Under the pieces are notes generated by a model. The model was not told where the DNA came from. It saw nothing but the letters and a program-made list of their open reading frames with translations, and did not search any database. Of a DNA stretch of 64,000 nucleotides, positions 54,210-63,984 are shown in pieces (the first letter of the stretch is position 1; each line of letters opens with the position of its first letter). The stretch is from Neisseria mucosa. Lineage in GTDB: Bacteria; Pseudomonadota; Gammaproteobacteria; Burkholderiales; Neisseriaceae. Made by a program: the position numbers and the translations under genes. The stretch spans positions 1,984,001 to 2,048,000 of the forward strand of contig NZ_CP053939.1 in NCBI RefSeq assembly GCF_013267835.1. The letters are read 5' to 3'.

Positions 54210-54896
54210 TCAGTCGTCACCGCTGAGAGAGATGAGGATTCTCAAGAGGCTGCTGAAAATATTGTAGATGGAGATGAAGATGGTCAGCGCCGCGCTGATG
54301 TGGCTGTCTTCGCCGCCGTCGATAACGGCACGCACCTGCCACATAATCATCAGGGAACTGAAGACAACGAAGCCGGCTGCGATGGTTAGGCTCAGTGCAG
54401 GGATGTTGAGGAAGATGTTGGCTACAACGGCAATCATGAGCACGATCGCACCGGCACCGAGGAAGCTGCCGAGTTTGTTCATGTTCATTGTGGTGCGGCG
54501 TGCCATGGCGGACATGGTGAAGAATACGCCGGCGGTCATGGCGGCGGCCGTACCGACGATTTGCGCGCCGTTGTTAATCGCCAGGGCGTATTGCAGCATA
54601 GGGCTGATGGCAAGGCCCATACCGAAAGTGAAGATCATCAACAGGGCGACGCCGACGTTGCTGTAACGGTTTTTCTCGATCAGGAAGGTCATGCCGTAGA
54701 AGAAGCCGAAGAAGGCGGCCAGGGAAACCCAGTATGAGCCGAATATGGCGAAAATGTTAAAGCCTGTTTTGGCGGAAAAGAACGCGCCGGCAATGGCAGG
54801 AATGAAAGACAGGCCGAGCAGGCGGTAGGTTTTTTGCAGGACGGTATTTTTGGCAACCGAGCCTTGCGAGGTATAGTCGTAAACGTCGTTTTGCAT
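54210..54896 (-). CDS. Bax inhibitor-1 (YccA/YbhL) family membrane protein
   Basis: A 228-residue inner-membrane protein with seven membrane segments. The family features are the N-terminal soluble stretch ending NTVLQKTYRLLGLSFIPAIAGA, the central APMLQYALAI-like segment (SPMLQYALAINNG) and the last segments with FISIYNIFSSLLRIL, carrying the C-terminal Asp pair (SGDD). Bacterial homologues affect calcium leak and membrane protein quality control; the role here is not known. It is transcribed alone. Confidence 0.92.
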   Translation of the reverse strand: MQNDVYDYTSQGSVAKNTVLQKTYRLLGLSFIPAIAGAFFSAKTGFNIFAIFGSYWVSLAAFFGFFYGMTFLIEKNRYSNVGVALLMIFTFGMGLAISPMLQYALAINNGAQIVGTAAAMTAGVFFTMSAMARRTTMNMNKLGSFLGAGAIVLMIAVVANIFLNIPALSLTIAAGFVVFSSLMIMWQVRAVIDGGEDSHISAALTIFISIYNIFSSLLRILISLSGDD

Positions 54897-55011
54897 GGCG
54901 TTTGCTCCAGTGTGGATTGAAATGAATGAAATTTGGATTTTAACAGAAAATCATGGGTTTGTATGATTTATCTGTTCTATTTGTCTAATATGCGGGGCAA
55001 TCGGGAATTTT

Positions 55012-55046
55012 AAAGGCCGTCTGAAAATCAGGTTTCAGACGGCCTT
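55012..55046 (-). terminator. DUS-pair terminator after yggX
   Basis: AAAGGCCGTCTGAAA at 55012-55026 pairs with TTTCAGACGGCCTT at 55033-55046. Confidence 0.8.
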
Positions 55047-55059
55047 GGCTTTTCAATGC

Positions 55060-55335
55060 TTATTTAGGCTCTTGCGGAACGTAGCCTTGTACGGCATCTG
55101 CGCCTTCGCCGAAGAAGTATTGTTCCATCTGCTGGGCGAGGTATTCGCGTGCGCGCGGATCGGCAAGGCTTAGGCGGTTTTCGTTGATGAGCATGGTTTG
55201 GTGGCGGGTCCATGCCATCCATGCTTCTTGGGAAACGTTTTCAAAAATGCGTTTGCCCAATTCGTTGGGCAGCGGCGGAAATTTCATGCCTTCGGCTTCT
55301 TTGCCGAGTTTGACGCAGTGAACCATACGGGTCAT
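55060..55335 (-). CDS. yggX: oxidative damage protection protein YggX (iron-trafficking)
   Basis: A 91-residue protein of the YggX family, which protects iron-sulfur proteins and influences Fe(II) handling. The signature [33 protein letters not shown] and the ending GYVPQEPK match it. The N-terminal [11 protein letters not shown] keeps the family cysteine. The start at 55335 is chosen over the longer open frame (to 55386) by family length; AAGGAAAC lies upstream. Confidence 0.94.
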   Translation of the reverse strand: MTRMVHCVKLGKEAEGMKFPPLPNELGKRIFENVSQEAWMAWTRHQTMLINENRLSLADPRAREYLAQQMEQYFFGEGADAVQGYVPQEPK

Positions 55336-55463
55336 GGCGGTTTCCTTATGTGGGGTTGCAAAGGTTGGTATTTTAGCCGATTGCACGGATAGGGGAAAGC
55401 GTGGGTTTCAGACGGCCTGAAACCTTGCTATGATGGTCTTTTCTGTTTATTCAGGCAAAGATT

Positions 55464-58148
55464 ATGAACCGCCTCGATACTGCCCGCCGTTATTCCCTTT
55501 TTCTCGCCCGCAACCTTGATTCAGGCAAACTCAAGCCCGAAATTTTCCTGCCCATGCTGGACAAGGTGTTGACGGATGAGGATTTCCAAGCCTTTGCCGA
55601 TTGGGACAAAATCCGCACGGAAGAAAACGAGGAAGAATTGGCGCGGCAGTTGCGCGAATTGCGCCGTTATGTGGTGTCGCAGATTATTGTGCGCGATATA
55701 AACCGCATCAGCGATTTGAACGAAGTAACCCGCACGATTACGCTGTTTGCCGATTTTGCCGTCAATACCGCGTTGGACTTTTCCTACGCCTATTATCGGG
55801 ACATGTACGGCACGCCGATCGGGCGTTATACGAAATCGCCGCAACATTTGAGCGTGGTGGCGATGGGTAAGGCGGGCGGCTATGAGCTGAACGTGTCTTC
55901 CGACATCGATTTGATTTTCATCTATCCCGAATCGGGCGATACCGACGGCAGGCGCGAACGCGGCAATCAAGAGTTTTTCACCAAAGTCGGGCAGAAACTG
56001 ATTGCATTGTTGAACGACATTACCGCCGACGGGCAGGTGTTCCGCGTAGATATGCGGCTGCGGCCGGACGGCGATTCGGGCGCGCTGGTATTGAGCGAAA
56101 CCGCGCTGGAGCAATACCTGATTACGCAGGGGCGCGAATGGGAACGCTATGCGTGGTGCAAAGGCCGCGTGGTTACGCCGTATCCGAACGACATTAAAGC
56201 GCTGGTGCGCCCCTTCGTGTTCCGCAAATATCTGGATTACAGCGCGTATGAAGCGATGCGCAACCTGCACCGCCAAATCCGCAGCGAAGTCAGCAAAAAA
56301 GGCATGGCGGACAACATCAAACTCGGCGCGGGCGGCATCCGCGAGGTCGAATTTATCGCCCAGATTTTCCAGATGATACGCGGCGGGCAAATGCGCGCGC
56401 TGCAACTGAAAGGCACGCAGGAAACGCTGAAGAAACTTGCCGAGCTGGGCATCATGCCGTCTGAAAACGTCGAAACCCTGCTTGCCGCCTACCGCTTCCT
56501 GCGCGACGTCGAACACCGCCTGCAATACTGGGACGACCAGCAAACCCAAACCCTGCCTGCCTCGCCCGAACAGCAGCAACTGCTCGCCGAAAGCATGGGC
56601 TTCGACAGCTACGCCGCTTTTTCAGACGGCCTCAATGTTCATCGGAACAAGGTCAATCAGTTGTTCAACGAAATCTTGAGCGAACCCGAAGAACAAACGC
56701 AAAGCAATAGCGAATGGCAATGGGCATGGCAGGAAAAACCCGACGAAGAAGAACGGCTAGGCCGTCTGAAAGAACACGGGTTTGATGCCGAAACCATCGC
56801 CACACGGCTCGATCAAATCCGCAACGGCCATAAATACCGCCACCTTTCCGCACACGCCCAGCCGCGTTTTGACGCCATTGTGCCGTTGTTGGTACAGGCG
56901 GCGGCAGCGCAACCCAACCCGACCGATACGCTGATGCGGCTGTTTGACTTCCTCGAAAACATCAGCCGCCGCTCCGCCTATCTCGCTTTCCTCAACGAAC
57001 ATCCGCAAACCTTGGCGCATCTGGCACAAATCATGAGCCAAAGTTCTTGGGTGGCGGCGTATCTGAGCAAATACCCGATTCTGCTGGACGAACTCATCAG
57101 CGCCCAGCTTTTGGATACCGCGTTCGACTGGCAAGCCCTCGCCGCCGCCCTTTCAGACGACCTCAAAGCCTGCGGCGGCGACACCGAAGCGCAAATGGAC
57201 ACACTGCGTCATTTCCAACACGCCCAAGTCTTCCGCCTCGCCGTTCAGGACCTTGCCGGACTGTGGACGGTAGAATCACTTTCCGACCAGCTCTCCGCCC
57301 TTGCCGACACCATCCTCGCCGCCGCCGAGCCTTGCGCGTGGGCGGATATGCCCAAAAAACACCGCGATACGCCGCAATTCGCCATCATCGGCTACGGCAA
57401 ACTGGGCGGTAAAGAGCTCAGCTATTCCTCCGACCTCGATTTGGTCTATCTTTACGACGACCCGCATCCCGATGCAGGCGACGTGTACAGTCGCCTTGCC
57501 CGCCGCCTGACCAACTGGCTTTCCGCCGCCACCGGCGCAGGCAGCCTCTACGAAACCGACCTGCGCCTGCGCCCCAACGGCGACGCCGGCTTCCTCGCCC
57601 ACAGCATTACCGCCTTCGAAAAATACCAGCGCGAAAACGCCTGGACGTGGGAACATCAGTCTCTCACCCGCGCCCGCTTCATCTGCGGTACACCCGAAAT
57701 TCAGACGGCCTTCGACCGCATCCGTACCGAAATCCTCACCGCCGAGCGCGACCCAACCGTTTTAGCAGGCGAAATCATCGAAATGCGTGAAAAAATGTTC
57801 ACCACCCATCCGCCGGTTGACAGCAACGTCAAATACGCGCGCGGCGGCGTGGTCGACGTCGAATTTATCGTCCAATACCTCATCCTTGCCCATGCCCGAA
57901 AATATCCGCAACTCCTCGACAACTACGGCAACATCGCCCTCTTAAACATCGCCGCCGACTACGGCCTCATCGACAAAACCCTAGCCGAACAAAGCCGCAC
58001 CGCCTACCGCTTCTACCGCCAGCAGCAACACAATACCAAACTGCGCGATGCCAAAAAAACCGAAGTGACGGACGAATTGCTGACCCACTACGGCAATGTG
58101 CGAAAACTGTGGCAGGAAGTATTCGGGGCAGAAGTGAAGTTTGGATAA
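55464..58148 (+). CDS. glnE: glutamine synthetase adenylyltransferase / deadenylase
   Basis: This 894-residue enzyme adds AMP to glutamine synthetase and removes it, tuning nitrogen assimilation through PII. Two nucleotidyltransferase domains are present: the N-terminal one with GKAGGYELNVSSDIDLIFIY (about residue 135-155), and the C-terminal one with YGKLGGKELSYSSDLDLVYL (about 645-665). The second half has the C-rich codon style seen in polA. A mucosa-type DUS lies inside the gene at 57152-57163. No glnA or glnB is in the window. Confidence 0.96.
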   Translation: MNRLDTARRYSLFLARNLDSGKLKPEIFLPMLDKVLTDEDFQAFADWDKIRTEENEEELARQLRELRRYVVSQIIVRDINRISDLNEVTRTITLFADFAVNTALDFSYAYYRDMYGTPIGRYTKSPQHLSVVAMGKAGGYELNVSSDIDLIFIYPESGDTDGRRERGNQEFFTKVGQKLIALLNDITADGQVFRVDMRLRPDGDSGALVLSETALEQYLITQGREWERYAWCKGRVVTPYPNDIKALVRPFVFRKYLDYSAYEAMRNLHRQIRSEVSKKGMADNIKLGAGGIREVEFIAQIFQMIRGGQMRALQLKGTQETLKKLAELGIMPSENVETLLAAYRFLRDVEHRLQYWDDQQTQTLPASPEQQQLLAESMGFDSYAAFSDGLNVHRNKVNQLFNEILSEPEEQTQSNSEWQWAWQEKPDEEERLGRLKEHGFDAETIATRLDQIRNGHKYRHLSAHAQPRFDAIVPLLVQAAAAQPNPTDTLMRLFDFLENISRRSAYLAFLNEHPQTLAHLAQIMSQSSWVAAYLSKYPILLDELISAQLLDTAFDWQALAAALSDDLKACGGDTEAQMDTLRHFQHAQVFRLAVQDLAGLWTVESLSDQLSALADTILAAAEPCAWADMPKKHRDTPQFAIIGYGKLGGKELSYSSDLDLVYLYDDPHPDAGDVYSRLARRLTNWLSAATGAGSLYETDLRLRPNGDAGFLAHSITAFEKYQRENAWTWEHQSLTRARFICGTPEIQTAFDRIRTEILTAERDPTVLAGEIIEMREKMFTTHPPVDSNVKYARGGVVDVEFIVQYLILAHARKYPQLLDNYGNIALLNIAADYGLIDKTLAEQSRTAYRFYRQQQHNTKLRDAKKTEVTDELLTHYGNVRKLWQEVFGAEVKFG

Positions 58149-58238
58149 GCAGGCGGACATATTCAGCGTCAAAGCCCGCATGGCAACACAATTTACCGCC
58201 ACAACAAACTCACTCTAAACATATAAGGAAAACCAACC

Positions 58239-58751
58239 ATGAAGAAAATGGCACTGTTTTTAACGGTTTTACTGTCGTCGGCCGCAGCCCAAGCCGCTGA
58301 TTACTTTTTGCCTCATACCGAATGCGATGGCTCTGCAAACGTTCGTGTTGCTCCTGATACACGCAGCAAAATCATGACGGTACTGAATTATGAAAGCAGA
58401 AAACACAAAATACTCAGGAAACAGGGTAAATGGTTTCATATTCAATTAGATGGAATCCGTACAGGCTACGTCCATCAAAGCCAAGGTTTTATCGTGCACA
58501 ATTATGTTGTCGCCAGCCCTGACGGATCGGCAAACGTCCGTAACAACAGCTACCCCGAAGAACCGATCGGGCAAGGCGAAATCATCAAAACACTCCCAAA
58601 CGGAACACGTGTACAGATCGCCCCAGCCTTCAGAAAAGGCGACTGGTTGTGGTACAGCAATCAGGGAGCTTACACAGAAAAAGACGAGTATGGTCATCAT
58701 GTTTCGATTCAGGGTTATATCCATAAAAGTCAACTTCGACGCATGGAGTAA
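58239..58751 (+). CDS. secreted protein with SH3-like domains
   Basis: The 170-residue product has a Sec signal peptide (MKKMALFLTVLLSSAAAQAA, cleavage near residue 20). The mature part shows two SH3b-like units: CDGSANVRVAPDTRSKIMTVL with GKWFHIQLDGIRTGYVHQSQG, and PDGSANVRNNSYPEEPIGQG with KGDWLWYSNQG...IQGYIHKSQL. Bacterial SH3 domains bind peptidoglycan or envelope proteins, so a periplasmic wall-binding role is plausible. AAGGAAAAC precedes the ATG. Confidence 0.85.
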   Translation: MKKMALFLTVLLSSAAAQAADYFLPHTECDGSANVRVAPDTRSKIMTVLNYESRKHKILRKQGKWFHIQLDGIRTGYVHQSQGFIVHNYVVASPDGSANVRNNSYPEEPIGQGEIIKTLPNGTRVQIAPAFRKGDWLWYSNQGAYTEKDEYGHHVSIQGYIHKSQLRRME

Positions 58752-58823
58752 TAAAGCAAGCAATTTATTCGATTAAGGCATACTTTCGGACATAAAGTAG
58801 GTACTGTTTTGCCGAAGATATAA

Positions 58824-58857
58824 AAAAGGCCGTCTGAAACTTTTCAGACGGCCTTTT
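58824..58857. terminator. bidirectional DUS-pair terminator
   Basis: AAAAGGCCGTCTGAAA pairs with TTTCAGACGGCCTTTT with a very small loop, between converging genes. Confidence 0.8.
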
Positions 58858-58864
58858 ATGGTAT

Positions 58865-59092
58865 TTATTCTTCTTCCTCTTCCGGTTCAGCTTCTGCCTC
58901 TGCAGGTTTTTCAAGGAAATTGCCTGCCAACCACAGTAAAGCGCCGCCGCCTGTAATGCCTGCTTTAATCCACATGGCGGTATCTTCGCCCCATTCGTAA
59001 ATCCAGGCCAAAACTTTGGGTACTGCGTTCATATAATTCAAACCGAATGCCAATACGCCGAGGATAAATAAAGTACTGCCCAAGCTTTTCAT
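58865..59092 (-). CDS. small membrane protein with acidic tail
   Basis: A 75-residue protein with two hydrophobic segments (about 4-22 and 41-60) and a tail that is almost all Glu, Ala and Pro (KPAEAEAEPEEEEE). I do not recognise a family. AAGGAATAAC lies upstream of the ATG at 59092, supporting expression. Confidence 0.75.
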   Translation of the reverse strand: MKSLGSTLFILGVLAFGLNYMNAVPKVLAWIYEWGEDTAMWIKAGITGGGALLWLAGNFLEKPAEAEAEPEEEEE

Positions 59093-59414
59093 TGTTATTC
59101 CTTATAAAATCAAATATATGCATCAAAACAATTCAATAAATGCAGTGATGCCGAGTGAATGAATGTGTCAAGAAATGCCATTATATTCGGTTTTATGTAA
59201 AGAAGATATTTTTATCAAAGCTGATTGGCAGGCTGAGGCGATGGGGAACTGCTTGCAGAGGGAGGGATTCCGTCTGTTTGTTTATAAGTTATCGGCTTGG
59301 CTTGGGCAGTCATGATCTGCAAAAACTGTTCTCATTTTGTGTCGATATTGTGATAAAGCCAAACAAGTTCTAAAATACGCAGTTCATTTTCATATTAAAA
59401 ACAAGGAGAAACTG
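59093..59414. other. 322-base spacer between a small membrane gene and thiO
   Basis: AT-rich divergent leaders with no terminator, DUS pair or TPP riboswitch that I recognise. The reading frame at 59155-59373 has no family likeness. Confidence 0.45.
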
Positions 59415-60509
59415 ATGTCTAAGATTGCTGTACTCGGCGGCGGCCTTTCCGGTCGCCTTATTGCGTTCCAATTGGCGGAGCAGGGCGTGGCGGTAGAGTT
59501 GTTTGAGAAAGGCGAACGTAACGGCGCACAAGCCGCAGCCTATGTTGCCGCCGCCATGCTGGCGCCTTCTTCCGAGGCGGTGGAGGCAACGCCTGAAGTC
59601 ATCCGTTTGGGCAGGCAGAGTTTCGCGCTGTGGCGCGGTATTTTAGGCCGTCTGAACACGCCGGTGATGATGCAGGAAAAAGGCAGCCTGATTGTTTGGC
59701 ATACGCAGGACAAGCCGCTTTCTGCCGAGTTTGCCCGTCATTTGAAGCGCGGCGGCGTGCCGGAACACGAAACCATCCGTTGGAACGCGGACGAAATCGC
59801 GGCCAACGAGCCGCAACTGGCAGGACGGTTTTCAGACGGCCTGTATCTGCCGGCGGAAGGGCAGTTGGACGGGCGGCAGGTATTGAATGCACTGGCTGAT
59901 GCTTTGGCGTCGATGAATGTGCCTTGCCATTGGTCGTGCGAACGCGAAGTCGAAGATTTGGCGGCGCAATACGATTGGGTTATCGACTGCCGCGGTTATG
60001 GTGCAAAAGCAGCATGGAACAGGCCGTCTGAAAGCCAATTGCGCGGCATACGCGGCGAAGTGGCGCGCGTTTACGCACCCGAAGTCGAGTTGTCCCGCCC
60101 AGTGCGCCTGCTGCATCCGCGCTATCCTTTGTATATCGCGCCGAAGGAAAACCATATTTTTGTGATTGGTGCGACCCAAATCGAAAGCGAAAGCCAAGCG
60201 CCGGCCAGCGTGCGTTCCGGTTTGGAACTTTTGTCTGCGCTGTACGCCGTGCATCCGGCATTTGGCGAGGCAAACCTTTTGGAACTGGCCACCGGCCTGC
60301 GCCCGACTTTAAACCACCACAATCCTGAAATCCGCTTCAACCGCGAACGCCGCCTGATTGAAGTCAACGGCCTGTTCCGCCACGGCTTTATGATTTCCCC
60401 GGCCGTGACCGGTGCGGCCGTGCGTTTGGCCGGCGCGCTGTTTGCCGGAAGCGACATTCCCGAATACGACGAAACCAGCGGTTTGCCGTATATCCGCGCT
60501 ACGAATTGA
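59415..60509 (+). CDS. thiO: FAD-dependent glycine oxidase, ThiO type
   Basis: Oxidises glycine to dehydroglycine (iminoglycine) for thiazole formation by ThiG. The 364-residue DAAO-family flavoprotein has the FAD-binding motif IAVLGGGLSGRLIAFQLAEQG at its N-terminus, the central RGIRGEVARVYAPEV, and a C-terminal TGLRPTLNHHNPEIR. The start at 59415 has AAGGAG 6-8 bases upstream; the frame is open earlier. It is separated from thiE-thiS-thiG by about 13 kb. Other DAAO-type activities cannot be excluded. Confidence 0.8.
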   Translation: MSKIAVLGGGLSGRLIAFQLAEQGVAVELFEKGERNGAQAAAYVAAAMLAPSSEAVEATPEVIRLGRQSFALWRGILGRLNTPVMMQEKGSLIVWHTQDKPLSAEFARHLKRGGVPEHETIRWNADEIAANEPQLAGRFSDGLYLPAEGQLDGRQVLNALADALASMNVPCHWSCEREVEDLAAQYDWVIDCRGYGAKAAWNRPSESQLRGIRGEVARVYAPEVELSRPVRLLHPRYPLYIAPKENHIFVIGATQIESESQAPASVRSGLELLSALYAVHPAFGEANLLELATGLRPTLNHHNPEIRFNRERRLIEVNGLFRHGFMISPAVTGAAVRLAGALFAGSDIPEYDETSGLPYIRATN

Positions 60510-60676
60510 AGCCGTTGCGGACGAAGTGGCTTGAAAATCAGGCAAATTGTTTGTGAAAGACAGCCACAGGCCGTCTGAAAATGATAAAATCGCCGTCAAT
60601 TCAATTAACCTTGCGTCTGAAAACCGCATGATGCCGTTTTCAGACGCCAACCAATTTCCTATTTAACGATAAGCAC

Positions 60677-62740
60677 ATGACAACCCAAACCCTCTTAATC
60701 GAACTTCTCACTGAAGAACTCCCGCCAAAAGCCCTCAATAATCTGGGCAACCATTTTGCTGCTTCCGTTGCCGAAGGCTTGGAAAAAGCGCAACTGATTG
60801 ACGGCGCAGCCGAATACACTGCCTACGCTTCTCCGCGCCGTTTGGCCGTTCAAGTCAAAAATGTGAAAGCCGTTCAAGCCGACCAAAAAATCGTGAAAAA
60901 AGGCCCGGCCGTGGCCAATGCCATGAAAGACGGTGCGCCGACTAAGGCTTTGGAAGGTTTTGCGCGCGGTGCGGGTGCGAAAATCGAAGACTTGACCGTC
61001 ATCAACGACGGCAAGCAAGACGTGTACGCCTACGAATACGTCCAAACCGGCAAACCGCTGGGTGAGCTTTTGGAAGACATCATCAATGCCGCAGTGAAAA
61101 AACTGCCGATTCCTAAAGTCATGCGTTGGGGCAGCAGCACATTCACCTTCGTGCGCCCGGTACACAGCCTGATCGTGCTGCACGGCGGCGACATCGTCAA
61201 CGTCAGCGTTTTGGGTCTGCAAAGCGGCAACAAAACACTGGGTCACCGCTTCCTCTCCAGCGGCAAAATCGCTATTGAAAACGCCGACAGCTACGCCGCA
61301 CAAATGCGTGAGCAAGGCAAAGTGGAAGCATCGTTTGCCGAGCGCAAAGCCGCCATTCAGACGGCCTTGAACGAGCAGGCAGGCCGTCTGAACGCGACCG
61401 TTGCCGCCGATGAAGCATTGTTGGACGAAGTGACTGCATTGGTCGAATGGCCTGTGGTATTAGAAGCTGGTTTTGAAGAACACTTCCTCGCCGTACCGCA
61501 AGAATGCCTGATCCTGACCATGCAGCAAAACCAAAAATACTTCCCGCTGCTCGACCAAAACGGCAAGCTGATGAACCGTTTCCTGCTGGTTTCCAATCTG
61601 CAAACCGAAGATCCGTCACACATCATCCAAGGCAACGAACGCGTCTTGCGCGCGCGCCTGTCTGATGCCGAGTTCTTCTACAAACAAGACCAAAAAGCGA
61701 CTTTGGAAAGCCGCCTGCCGAAATTGTCCAGCGTGGTTTACCACAACAAAATCGGTTCGCAAGCCGAGCGCATCGAGCGTCTGCAAAGCATCGCCGCCCA
61801 CATCGCCAAAGCTTTAGGCGCGGACGCTGCCGCAGCCGAACGTGCCGCACGTTTGGCCAAAGCCGACTTGGTCACCGAAATGGTCGGCGAGTTCCCCGAA
61901 TTGCAAGGCACTATGGGCAAATACTATGCCCGCTTGGACGGCGAAACCGAAGAAATCGCCGAAGCCATCGAGCAACACTACCAACCGCGTTTTGCCGGCG
62001 ACAACCTGCCGAACGGCAAAGTGGCAACCGCCGTTGCTTTGGCCGACAAATTGGAAACCTTGGTCGGCATTTGGGGTATCGGCCTGATTCCGACCGGCGA
62101 CAAAGACCCATACGCCCTGCGCCGCGCCGCCTTGGGTATTTTGCGTATGCTGATGCAGTACGGTTTGGATGTAAACGAACTGATTCAGACGGCCTTCGAC
62201 AGCTTCCCCAAAGGTTTGCTCAACGAGAAAACGCCGTCTGAAACCGCCGACTTCATGCAGGCGCGTTTGGCCGTGTTGCTGCAAAACGATTATCCGCAAG
62301 ACATCGTTGCCGCCGTACTCGCCAAACAGCCGCGCCGTTTGGACGATTTGACCGCCAAACTGCAAGCCGTTGCCGCGTTCAAACAGCTTCCCGAAGCCGC
62401 CGCGCTCGCCGCAGCCAACAAACGCGTGCAAAACCTGCTGAAAAAAGCCGATGCCGAGTTGGGCGCGGTTAACGAAAGCCTGCTGCAACAAGACGAAGAA
62501 AAAGCCCTGTATGCCGCCGCGCAAGGTTTGCAGCCGAAAATCTCTGCTGCCGTTGCCGAAGGCAATTTCCAAACTGCTTTGTCCGAACTGGCTTCCGTCA
62601 AACCGCAAGTCGATGCCTTCTTCGACGGCGTGATGGTGATGGCCGAAGATGCCGCCGTGAAACAAAACCGCCTGAACCTGCTGAACCGCTTGGCAGAACA
62701 AATGAACGCAGTTGCCGACATTGCGCTCTTGAGCGAATAA
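60677..62740 (+). CDS. glyS: glycine-tRNA ligase, beta subunit
   Basis: The 687-residue beta chain of the tetrameric bacterial glycyl-tRNA synthetase. It opens with the conserved LLIELLTEELPPKALNNL and has QNQKYFPLLD, GSQAERIERLQ and ADKLETLVGIWGIGLIPTGDKDP. The C-terminal ~100 residues form the anticodon-binding domain (FFDGVMVMAED). The alpha chain gene glyQ is not in the window. Two or more DUS lie in frame. The stop is followed by a hairpin built on a Kingella-type DUS. Confidence 0.96.
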   Translation: MTTQTLLIELLTEELPPKALNNLGNHFAASVAEGLEKAQLIDGAAEYTAYASPRRLAVQVKNVKAVQADQKIVKKGPAVANAMKDGAPTKALEGFARGAGAKIEDLTVINDGKQDVYAYEYVQTGKPLGELLEDIINAAVKKLPIPKVMRWGSSTFTFVRPVHSLIVLHGGDIVNVSVLGLQSGNKTLGHRFLSSGKIAIENADSYAAQMREQGKVEASFAERKAAIQTALNEQAGRLNATVAADEALLDEVTALVEWPVVLEAGFEEHFLAVPQECLILTMQQNQKYFPLLDQNGKLMNRFLLVSNLQTEDPSHIIQGNERVLRARLSDAEFFYKQDQKATLESRLPKLSSVVYHNKIGSQAERIERLQSIAAHIAKALGADAAAAERAARLAKADLVTEMVGEFPELQGTMGKYYARLDGETEEIAEAIEQHYQPRFAGDNLPNGKVATAVALADKLETLVGIWGIGLIPTGDKDPYALRRAALGILRMLMQYGLDVNELIQTAFDSFPKGLLNEKTPSETADFMQARLAVLLQNDYPQDIVAAVLAKQPRRLDDLTAKLQAVAAFKQLPEAAALAAANKRVQNLLKKADAELGAVNESLLQQDEEKALYAAAQGLQPKISAAVAEGNFQTALSELASVKPQVDAFFDGVMVMAEDAAVKQNRLNLLNRLAEQMNAVADIALLSE

Positions 62741-62764
62741 GGCCGCGTTTCAGTTGACCCGCTT

Positions 62765-62803
62765 TTCAGGCTGCCCGATGATTCAGGCAGCCTGAAGTTT
62801 TTC
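62765..62803 (+). terminator. hairpin terminator built on a Kingella-dialect DUS
   Basis: TTCAGGCTGCC at 62765-62775 pairs with GGCAGCCTGAA at 62786-62796, followed by a T run. The right arm contains AGGCAGCCTGAA (62785-62796), the 12-base DUS of Kingella, not that of Neisseria. Confidence 0.75.
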
Positions 62804-62904
62804 GGGCGTATCCCTTACATGGCGTTCAAGGGTATAATTCAGCAGATTTGTCAGGCAGGCAAATCGCGCACATCAAACAATTTCCCACATTCAAGAGGCA
62901 GATT

Positions 62905-63984
62905 ATGAATATTCCAGCCATCCGAACCGCACTCGATGCCGTGTTGATTCCCACCACAATACGCACTTTGGGCAGCGAAAAAGCCGTTTCGCTTCTGGAA
63001 GAGCGTTCAGACGGCCTGCATATCGGTCTGAAATTCGCGTTCCCGGTTGCCCATATTGCCGCAGACATTGCCAACGCCGTTCAAGAAGCCGTCATTTCAC
63101 ATACCGGCGATACCCACATTCACTTGAGTATCGATACCGAAATCGGTACGCATAAAGTCCAACCCGGCGTAGCAACCATCAAAGGCGTGAAAAACATCAT
63201 CGCCGTTGCATCGGGCAAAGGCGGCGTCGGCAAATCAACGACCACTGCCAACCTTGCCACCGCAATGGCCAGAATGGGCGCGCGCGTCGGCGTACTCGAT
63301 GCCGACCTGTACGGTCCAAGCCAGCCCACCATGCTCGGCGTACAAGACCGCAAACCCGATCAACAAAACAAAAAACTCATTCCCGTTGAAGCCGAAAGCG
63401 GCATTCAAGTGATGTCCATCGGTTTCCTGGTCGATACCGACCAAGCCGTCGTTTGGCGCGGCCCGATGGTCAGCCAAGCCTTGCAACAGCTTATGTTCCA
63501 AAGCGAATGGGACAATGTCGATTATCTCTTCATCGACCTGCCGCCCGGTACCGGCGATATCCAATTGACCCTGTCGCAAAAAATCCCCGTGACCGGCTCC
63601 GTTGTCGTCACCACGCCGCAAGACATCGCCCTGATTGATGCACGCAAAGCCGTGGATATGTTCAACAAAGTTAATATTCCGATTTTGGGCGTTTTGGAAA
63701 ACATGTCTGTCCATATTTGCACCAACTGCGGCCATGCCGAAGCAATCTTCGGCGCAGAAGGCGGCAAAAACTTGGCAGAGCGTTTGAATGTACCGTTGCT
63801 CGGCCAACTTCCCTTGAGCCTGCCTGTACGCGAAGCCATGGACAGCGGCACATCTTTAGCCTTGTTTGAAAACAACCAAACCATCGCCGACATCTACACC
63901 GAAGCCGCTTTCCAAATCGCTCTGGCCATTGCCGATAAAGGCAAAGACTTCAGCAGCCGCTTCCCAAAAATCGTCGTCGAATAA
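62905..63984 (+). CDS. apbC: iron-sulfur cluster carrier ATPase ApbC/Mrp
   Basis: A P-loop ATPase of the Mrp/NBP35 group that delivers Fe-S clusters to target proteins. The 359-residue protein has an N-terminal MIP18-like domain (about 1-85), then the deviant Walker A ASGKGGVGKST (102-112), and a CxxC pair in the segment HICTNCGH that binds the cluster. The start at 62905 (MNIPAIRTAL) has AAGAGG upstream; the frame is open 19 codons earlier. It is followed by only 16 bases to the window edge. Confidence 0.95.
   Translation: MNIPAIRTALDAVLIPTTIRTLGSEKAVSLLEERSDGLHIGLKFAFPVAHIAADIANAVQEAVISHTGDTHIHLSIDTEIGTHKVQPGVATIKGVKNIIAVASGKGGVGKSTTTANLATAMARMGARVGVLDADLYGPSQPTMLGVQDRKPDQQNKKLIPVEAESGIQVMSIGFLVDTDQAVVWRGPMVSQALQQLMFQSEWDNVDYLFIDLPPGTGDIQLTLSQKIPVTGSVVVTTPQDIALIDARKAVDMFNKVNIPILGVLENMSVHICTNCGHAEAIFGAEGGKNLAERLNVPLLGQLPLSLPVREAMDSGTSLALFENNQTIADIYTEAAFQIALAIADKGKDFSSRFPKIVVE

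Noticed and set aside
59155..59373. 72-residue frame upstream of thiO
   Set aside because: Random composition and no ribosome site; overlaps the thiO leader.
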